The position numbers and the translations under genes are program-made. The notes beneath the pieces are model-generated. The model was not told where the DNA came from, searched no databases, and was given only the letters and a program-made list of their open reading frames with translations. From NCBI RefSeq assembly GCF_910592395.1, contig NC_088316.1, forward strand, positions 19,842,001 through 19,906,000: a DNA stretch of 64,000 nucleotides, given 5' to 3'. Below, piece by piece: positions 56,907-64,000 of the stretch (the first letter of the stretch is position 1; every line of letters begins with the position of its first letter). Source of the stretch: Lineus longissimus. Its lineage: Eukaryota; Nemertea; Pilidiophora; Heteronemertea; Lineidae.

Positions 56907-59522
56907 GTGATTCTAGAGATGTCATTCTTGTTGAGAGGAATAACTCTGGCTTTGTGTTACTGTGTTTGTAAATTCTTGGCCCAAGCAGGGCGGGGACAGT
57001 GGCCATATTGCAGTGTGTCTAGCATTATGCATGAACATATACATACAAGTACATACTCAGCCAAACAGCTTCTAGACATGAGGAAATTGAGTACTCGTAC
57101 TGTGCAATGTGAACAAGCGTCAGTTTCATTATTAAAGGACCTTTCCTTGTTCAGGAGAAACTCAACAAGGCGGAACTGTCGTGGGGGCACTCGGATTGTA
57201 AGGAAGATTCCTGTGGTGTGTGGTGGCAGTGCACGTCTGTCTATCAGAAATCGACACCCCGATCTGTTTCTACCGTCTTGGTTAAATTCCACGCTTGACC
57301 CCACTGCTCGGCACAGGAACTTAACGTCAGTGACCTTAGATGCAGGCCATGTTCCTAAATCAGATAGCAAGAACTCCATCGCAAAGTGCTTGATGGTAAA
57401 TGCGCAGTCCGCTCGAAATAAGACCACTGAGATACTTGAACTTATTAACGAGAATCAGCTTGATATTCTCTTTATTACCGAGACATGGATTGTGGCAAAC
57501 CAAACAGACGACCCCATCCTTGCTGCTTTAACACCACCAGGTTACATCTTTCTCAACTTCCCGCGATCAACAGCTGGCGGGGGCTTGGGAATTATCCACC
57601 GTCAGAACATAAGCGTAAAATCTGCGAAAGTTGGGCAGTATCAGACCCTGGAATTGATAGAGCTGTCAATTTCCAATAAAACCAAGGTTTTGTTGGTCTA
57701 TCGCCCTCCTCCGAGCAAAAAGAACAAGCTCAATTTTGGTGGGTTCATGCGGGAAATGGCTGAGTTACTTGACTCGTATGCAACTGAGACCGCCCCTCTA
57801 ACCATAATGGGGGACATCAACGTTAAAGTGAATCGAAAGGATGATCCAGAAGCCATCAAGTATCTCCACCTGTTGGCTACGCATGGGCTCATCCAAATCA
57901 TCGACAAACCGACCCACCGATCAGGCAACACCCTAGACCATATCATCATCCGGCCGTCAGCTGTTCTTGTACCAACCTTCACAGTGGAACCGCTAAAAGC
58001 CATATCCGACCACTTTCCAATTTTCTTTGAACTCTGCGGTGTCTATAAGGACTGTCCCAGTAACCAGGTAGAAAAGAAAGTACGGAAGCTCAGAAAAATC
58101 GACACAGTGACTTTTGCCATGGACATTTGTGAACGGTTGAATAGCCTAAACGGTGAAGAAAATTCTGTGTTGGCCTACAATGATGCCATGTCTTCTTTGC
58201 TTGACAAGCATGCTCCGGTGACCACTGTACGTATCAAGGGTACCTCTCGTAAGTCATGGTACAATGATGATATACATGCTGCTCGTAAGACACGGCGTCA
58301 CCTTGAGCGCCAGTACAAAAAGTCAGGTCTGGAGGTACATCGCCAAATGTTTGCTGAGCAGAGCAAGATAGTGGTGTCATTGATAAATAGGGCAAAGACT
58401 GGCTATCTGCATGAGAGACTTGCAGCATGTAACACTCGTGACATGTTTAAAGAGGTAAATGGGCTCCTTTCCGCTGATCAAGGGGGGAAACTTCCCGACT
58501 CTGATGACAAACAGGAGTTGGCAAATAAGTTGTTTCATGAGAAGATCGAGACCATTCGTGCTGGCTTTGTTAATGAATGTACTAGCCCGACTGTCCCACC
58601 TTTGGAAGATCGTTGTCTGACCAGTTTCAGGCCTGTGTCCTCTGATCAACTGCGAAAGGTGATCAAAGAGAGTCCTCCCAAATCATGCGGTTTGGACCCT
58701 TTGCCTACTTGGCTACTCAGGGATGATGTTGTGCTGGATGCAATTTTGCCACTGTTGGTTCGTTGTGTAAATGAATCGATTGGGACCGGTCAGGTACAGG
58801 ACTGCTTAAAGAATGCCTTTGTGACACCACTGCTAAAGAAGTCAGGTTTGGATTGCAATATCCTCAAAAACTATCGCCCTGTGTCCAATCTTCCTTTTCT
58901 ATCAAAAGTCATTGAAAAGGTGGTGGCGAAGCAGCTCGTGTTGCATATGAAGGTGCATGGCCTGTATGATCCGTTACAATCTGCTTATAGAGTTGGACAC
59001 AGCACGGAGACGGCATTACTGCGTATCAAGGCAGACATCGATGTGGCTCTTGACAGGGGGCAGGGTGTGATTTTGATCCTCCTTGATATGTCTGCTGCTT
59101 TTGATACTATCAGCCATAAGCTTCTGATCTCACAACTTGAGGACAAGCTTGGTATCAGGGGGACAGCCTTGGAGTGGTTTAAATCCTACCTCAGCTCGAG
59201 AACTCAGTCGGTGCTCGTTCAAGGGCAAAAGTCTGACAAAATGCCTCTCCTCTCTGGGGTGCCACAGGGCTCCGTGCTTGGCCCTATACTCTTTTCTATA
59301 TACATCAAACCCCTTGCGGCAATCATTGAAAATCATGACATGTGTCGTCATGGCTTCGCGGACGACATACAATTATATGATACGTTCGATGTCACACCAG
59401 AAGGGCTCCGCCTTGCCATTAAAAAGGCTGAATCATGTGTAGCAGATGTTCGGGAGTGGCTTGGCCCCAATCACTTGAAGGGCAATGATGATAAAACTGA
59501 AGAGAAAGCTGTCAAGACTTGA
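56907..59522 (+). CDS. LINE ORF2: endonuclease and reverse transcriptase (5' part, up to a frame break)
   Basis: 871 residues. After about 165 residues of basic leader, the APE endonuclease shows NAQSARNK, ITETW, GGGLGIIHR, VYRPPP, MGDINVK, NTLDHIIIRPS and ISDHFPI, so the catalytic His/Asp/Glu/Asn positions are present. The reverse transcriptase follows: SCGLDPLPTWLL, LKNYRPVSNLPFLSK, LLDMSAAFDTI, GVPQGSVLGPILF and the catalytic FADDIQLY. Nicks chromosomal DNA and primes reverse transcription in the known family mechanism. The frame ends early just after HLKGNDDKTE, where related proteins read on; the missing part continues in another frame at 59485-60195. The copy is probably inactive because of this small indel. 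Confidence 0.87.
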   Translation: MILEMSFLLRGITLALCYCVCKFLAQAGRGQWPYCSVSSIMHEHIHTSTYSAKQLLDMRKLSTRTVQCEQASVSLLKDLSLFRRNSTRRNCRGGTRIVRKIPVVCGGSARLSIRNRHPDLFLPSWLNSTLDPTARHRNLTSVTLDAGHVPKSDSKNSIAKCLMVNAQSARNKTTEILELINENQLDILFITETWIVANQTDDPILAALTPPGYIFLNFPRSTAGGGLGIIHRQNISVKSAKVGQYQTLELIELSISNKTKVLLVYRPPPSKKNKLNFGGFMREMAELLDSYATETAPLTIMGDINVKVNRKDDPEAIKYLHLLATHGLIQIIDKPTHRSGNTLDHIIIRPSAVLVPTFTVEPLKAISDHFPIFFELCGVYKDCPSNQVEKKVRKLRKIDTVTFAMDICERLNSLNGEENSVLAYNDAMSSLLDKHAPVTTVRIKGTSRKSWYNDDIHAARKTRRHLERQYKKSGLEVHRQMFAEQSKIVVSLINRAKTGYLHERLAACNTRDMFKEVNGLLSADQGGKLPDSDDKQELANKLFHEKIETIRAGFVNECTSPTVPPLEDRCLTSFRPVSSDQLRKVIKESPPKSCGLDPLPTWLLRDDVVLDAILPLLVRCVNESIGTGQVQDCLKNAFVTPLLKKSGLDCNILKNYRPVSNLPFLSKVIEKVVAKQLVLHMKVHGLYDPLQSAYRVGHSTETALLRIKADIDVALDRGQGVILILLDMSAAFDTISHKLLISQLEDKLGIRGTALEWFKSYLSSRTQSVLVQGQKSDKMPLLSGVPQGSVLGPILFSIYIKPLAAIIENHDMCRHGFADDIQLYDTFDVTPEGLRLAIKKAESCVADVREWLGPNHLKGNDDKTEEKAVKT

Positions 59523-60195
59523 GCCACTTCCTTCAATCCAGATCGGATCATCCTCTGTTACTCCCTCATCTCAGGTTCGAAATCTTGGTGCTGTTTTTGA
59601 TGCAAACATGTCTATGTCACAACAGGTGTCCCAAGTGGTGAGGGGGGTTTACTATCAGATCCATAGAATAGCAAAGATCAGACGATACCTGGACAATACC
59701 ACCTGTGCCAGAGTAATAAATGCGCTAATAACATCTCGCCTGGATTTCCAAAACGGTCTTTTGCTCGGATTACCGGGCTGTGAAATCCAGCGCCTTCAAA
59801 AAGCACAAAATGCTAGTGCTCGCCTCTTAACCAGGTCCAAAAAGAGAGAGCACATAACCCCTATTTTAAAATCTCTTCATTGGTTGCCGGTGACATCACG
59901 TATCGACTACAAAGTTCTTCTCACAACCCACAAGGTCATCCATCATGAGGAGAGCCCACAGTATATGAAGGAACTTCTCAGTCTCCGTGCGCCCGGCCGC
60001 AGACTTCGGTCCTCGGATGACCCTTGGCTCCTTGCCATCCCACGTTCAAATGGGGTCTTCGGGGATCGATCTCTGTGTGTCCGGGCCGCGGGGCTGTGGA
60101 ACGCCCTTCCAAGCTGGTTACGTGATGTCACTGTGCTAAACACTTTTAAGAGTAAACTCAAAACTCATCTTTTTATCCTAACATATTCAGAGTAG
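59485..60195 (+). pseudogene. LINE ORF2 C-terminal part, shifted frame
   Basis: 236 residues continuing the reverse-transcriptase ORF: QVRNLGAVFD, then QLQKAQN-type segment (RLQKAQNASARLL), LHWLPVTSRIDYKVLL, RSSDDPWLLAIPRS, LWNALPSWLR and FKSKLKTHLF, the usual thumb and C-terminal region of L2/CR1/Rex-type ORF2. It overlaps the upstream ORF by 38 nt in a different frame. The ATG at its start is incidental; the part belongs to the upstream ORF and was separated by a short indel near 59485-59520. Confidence 0.83.
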
Positions 60196-60369
60196 GCCAT
60201 ACATGTTTTAAATATTGATATTTTCCGGATGTTTTTAAACTGTTTTTTATCCTCATGAAATCACCACTTTTAATGTACTCATTTAATATTATGTACAGTG
60301 CTTAGAAAATGTATGCACCATTATTTTAGCACTTTAAATCAAATAAATTATTATTATTATTATTATTAC

Positions 60370-63300
60370 TGTTATATCCAATAAACCACCATTACCGCTG
60401 ATGAGCCCAAGCTATCCCTCGCCATCGGACAGATCGCTACTGAGAACACGTCGAATGGGCAATTCTTGAGCGCCCAGGCTAATCACTTTAGATGCATCCA
60501 GCATCTACAACCACGTTGGTTTCTCATCTGGGAGCACGCCCGGTCAACATGTCCTTCAAAAAGCAATTTAGAACAACGTCGTCTAATCATTAATAACGCC
60601 GATGGCTATTTCAGCGAGTTGGCTAAACCTTCCTGTACATTGCACATTGCTAAATGTACAACAATGGCAATACCTTTAAAAAATCTTATCAGGTACGAAC
60701 ACAGGGCAAGCGTACAAATACTATTCCGCTAAATCATCTATAACTTATGCCCACTTTACCCTTGTGGTCTTCAGGATAATAAGCCGACCGTAATTATCTA
60801 TTTGCCATAGTCGTTAGTGTGTTCTATTACGAGGGCGGGTATCATGAGATGATCATCTATCTCATCGGTCTCATCATTGACATCTCATTGTAGAAGATAA
60901 TCTCTTTCGGTCAACTTGTTACATGGCAAAGGTTTATTAATGAAAAACACTGTGTTATAAGCACGTTTGAAGGACTTGGAGGCCTTTTACTTCAGTAAGT
61001 TTATTGTTCTCCTGTTTCATTACCAAGCTATACTTCTGAAAGAACATCATTGAACATAAGGAACCCGCTATAAAGATCGAAATCAAATATTGAGCACTTA
61101 TCAGTTTAATTCAGCTTGATCACATCCGTTCAAAACTCAAAAAAGAGCTGCGGATATATTGTCTAATGATCAGTGGATATCCAAGTGGTATCTGAAGTGC
61201 ACTTAATTACTAAGCCTTTTAGCTAATCGAAGTACGATTTAACTCAATTCGATTGCTGAGTCACTGAAATTGCTAATGCTGTTTTCGCAATTTCACACTT
61301 TGCAAGGCTGTATCGTTGTCATTACCTTTGAGATAACACGGTGCTTACATGAAAACACCGATTTGTGATAAAATTTCCCTTGGCCCAACCATGGCCCTCG
61401 GCCAACTTCTAGTGAGTGATCAGGTGCCAGCAACAAGAGCTAAATTGAAAATCACACCAATAGTAAGAAAAGGTCATAAAATTATTGTTCTATTGCCCGA
61501 AATAATAACGAGGGAGGCGAAATAGCATACAAATGTCTGGTAATTAAGTTCGAGGTCCTTACTGAACCTGACCAGACACTTCAAAGTCGTTCGAACAGTG
61601 CCAAATGCATTGGTTTACGGCCCAACGTGACTGCGACCGACCATTTCATTATGTTGGATTGACTTGGAGCTGTATAACGAGAATTTAACTGGAGATGTGG
61701 TAGTTGTGACCCGCGTGATTGGTCCGAATGTTGCCAGGACCATTTCAATTCCGCACCCATCACCAATGCTGCTGATCAACAATGAACATACTCTAGATCT
61801 CGGTCGACGTCAGAACTTCATGAAAAAAGCTATGAGCAATCAATGTCTGTAAAGTAAAAAGCGCAAATATATCTGCAGCGAGCGGCAAAAAACATAGCTT
61901 GTCTGCTGAAAAAAAAGCTTACCACTGGATCTGACATTTATTGCAGATGGCATTCTGATGTTGAATTCTTCTCGCAGGTACCTTCGATGGCTCCCAAAAA
62001 CGAGAGGTTTTTGTCAGATGTGATGTGTTGTCACAATTCGTCGCAACAAAAACTCTCGCTAACGAAGCACTTCAGTCTACGACCCTTCAGAACACGACGC
62101 TTGCGTAGGTTGGTGACTGTCGACAAAATACTTCGGGAAGTTGTATGTTTGAAGGTGTACCCATGTTTGGCACAATCTGGTGTTGTGAGGAGAAATAACC
62201 ATATCCGAATATCGAGACATCCAGCTAATAAATTATGAAGTACAAAAAGTTGGACGACCACGAATATATCATCAGCTCAATGCATTCAAATCATCGTGTC
62301 AGATGATATGCTCAGCAGTTTTTTTCACCTGTCTCTCTAAAACCTTTGAAAGAAGAGAACAGGAGCCGTTGGGAATTTCCCGCGAAAGAATCATTTTATT
62401 TTCCCGGGTAATTTAATGCTTGGAATTGGTGTAGTTACAGTCTCAGCATCAGGAGACCCCTCGGGACGGGGAAAGTAAAGCAGTATCTAATCCATGGGCT
62501 TGTCAATCTTTAGGATCATAATACGATGCTCAGTTTTATTCCTTTGGGGCGTTGTTTGCTTGGAACAACAACACACCCGCACTGCACCGGATGATTTTCC
62601 GATAGAATAAAATGTTGAGGGGCAGATTGTAAATGACGAACATGATGTGTGTTAACTTGCTACTTTTTAAAATCATTGATTCAATCTATGAGGCGGTTGT
62701 TTCTTCTTCCTTTACCCAGGCAAAAAGAAAGCAACTATTGTGAAAAATAGAAGTGGAAGACTGAGTTTAAAGCGGAGCATCGACTGAGACATTAAGCTCT
62801 ATAAACAATATTGGACGATCGTATTGTAAAAGTACGATGAAATCGAAGAACCTCGAGGAAACGTATGCTATCGAAGACAGTCACACTCTCTGTCACATGA
62901 GTATACCTTGCTGGACCAGGAATCGAACACAGGCCCTGAGAGGTGACATGCGTGGGTGTTTCCATATCGCCAATCCCACTGCTTCTCTCTTAGAACATCC
63001 GTCAACGAAAAACGGTTACCATCAGTTTAGACATGTAGCTGTCTTTTGCCTACGTCGCAGCTATTTTTCATTTCTGTCAAATTTTTGACCATTCATCTTT
63101 AATACAAACAATTAGCTAGTCGTTGGTTCTGGATAACTATTCTCAGACATCATTATTGATATTCTCCTTCAACTACATCTGTCTCTTCAAGCCAATTCAT
63201 CACTAGTTGAAAGGAATAATCACAGTGGGTGAGCAGATTACCTTTTTTTTCCATCTCCATTATAATTGATCGAAGTAGCTGCGACAAAACATACTCATGC

Positions 63301-64000
63301 CCTGGGGGTGAGTTTTGCGTTGTCATGGCGAGGACGAAAAGAGATGAATTACCACAAAACACAGGAAATAATTAGGCCAATCAGCTGATATTATCCATAC
63401 ATACGCCACAGATGAAAACACTACTCCTGGAGATATGATTACTTTTTTGTCAGTCTCGGGTATTCGCGGAGAAGCGAATGATTTCCCTGTCAGACTCTTC
63501 GGCTAGCAACAATTGCCTTTAAGGCGCAATAACAAGACGTTACACGCTGATCAATATGAATATCTTTATGTAGTTACAATACTGTCTGGCGCCTTCGTCA
63601 CGGACCAAGCTTCGGACTTTCCACTTCCTTGGAAGTGCTGTTCCAGCGTGGAAGAGAAGAACCTATAACTTTATGAACTTTCATAGCAAGACATTGGTGT
63701 GAGACATAGCAGCTGTTCCCCTTGCCAAGATTGCATGAGATCAACCGATCCTAACTCTGAGGCAGGGCCAGTGGACAACTGTCCAAACCACACGAGTTGT
63801 TCTCTTGTGAATCATTCAATGCTATCAACGCACTAAACGGAATTGCGTGAGAAGATGGGATAAGCAGCTGGAAGTACTTCGTCTTGGTCTTAGGATGTCC
63901 TAGATGATCTTCCGTCATACAGATCACTTGACATTAGATGCAGCTCACACCGGAGTTGTGAGGCGCACGCTCTGTCAACGTTCTCGGCATCTTTGAAAAA
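60370..64000. other. 3.6 kb without recognised features
   Basis: AT-rich sequence on the right edge. Open frames are short (under 90 codons) and show no domain, signal peptide or splice-supported structure. It may be intergenic or a long upstream intron of the channel gene. Confidence 0.5.

Larger units (their letters stand above)
56680..60369 (+). mobile_element. Near-complete L2/CR1-like non-LTR retrotransposon
   Basis: Contains an APE-type endonuclease and reverse transcriptase reading frame followed by a 3' UTR with a CTTAGAA..TTAGCAC stem and an (ATT)n tail (60347-60369). The 5' boundary is uncertain; I place it somewhere in 56640-56907. No clear target-site duplication was seen, as usual for this group. 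It lies upstream of the channel gene exons, opposite strand. The 3' relic at 27205-27425 belongs to the same broad group. Confidence 0.85.

Noticed and set aside
63153-63362. 69-codon minus-strand frame near the right edge
   Set aside because: No recognisable domain or splice-supported continuation; length is within chance expectation.

Overview
The window is animal nuclear DNA. It holds long genes cut into many small GT-AG exons, extracellular domains typical of metazoans (PAN/apple, VWD-C8-TIL-EGF, laminin-G-like), a Cys-loop receptor, a non-LTR retrotransposon and many small DNA transposons in introns. I cannot name the species. An invertebrate such as a hemichordate, cephalochordate or echinoderm fits the architecture; that is inference. 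All three host genes lie on the minus strand, and the only long plus-strand reading frames belong to a retrotransposon.

From 42577 down to the left edge runs one giant secreted-protein gene whose 3' end lies outside the window. I resolve 79 coding exons, about 3,400 residues. From the N-terminus they encode a signal peptide (42514-42577), a 15-nt linker exon, twenty PAN/apple-like domains with one exon each (39640 down to 19040), then three and a half VWD units. Tiny 15-27 nt exons separate almost all PAN exons. The VWD units (17359-14318, 11258-8579, 6580-3429, and 281-84 cut by the edge) each read VWD-C8-TIL-EGF over five exons with conserved intron phases. Before them come 3, 5, 5 and 9 mini-modules of about 15-24 residues with two cysteines, usually C-x6-W-x6-C. 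Nearly all exons outside the VWD units are symmetric phase 1-1.

The most interesting signal is covariation in the PAN array. PAN exons that carry the first canonical cysteine are followed by a micro-exon carrying one cysteine. PAN exons that lack it are followed by a micro-exon without cysteine. I count 19 of 20 consistent, which suggests the micro-exon supplies the closing cysteine of the PAN fold.

Upstream, 46003-43786 is a small secreted laminin-G-like gene. Its signal-peptide exon and 5' UTR resemble those of the giant gene, so the two loci share a duplicated 5' end. At 52654-50176 are the last five exons of a Cys-loop ligand-gated channel of the glycine/glutamate-gated chloride type with unusual pore residues; its N-terminal exons were not found. 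At about 56.7-60.4 kb lies a L2/CR1-like LINE with one frame break.

The introns carry three copies of a 245-bp MITE with 9-bp target duplications, a 642-bp Harbinger-like foldback element, a 1.25-kb TIR element with an internal 31-bp tandem array and a nested 126-bp MITE (second copy at 38.2 kb), a pogo-like element, a tRNA-like element, a LINE 3' relic, and a 17-bp x 8 tandem repeat. Coding evidence was not seen in 46004-50175, 52655-56680 or 60370-64000.
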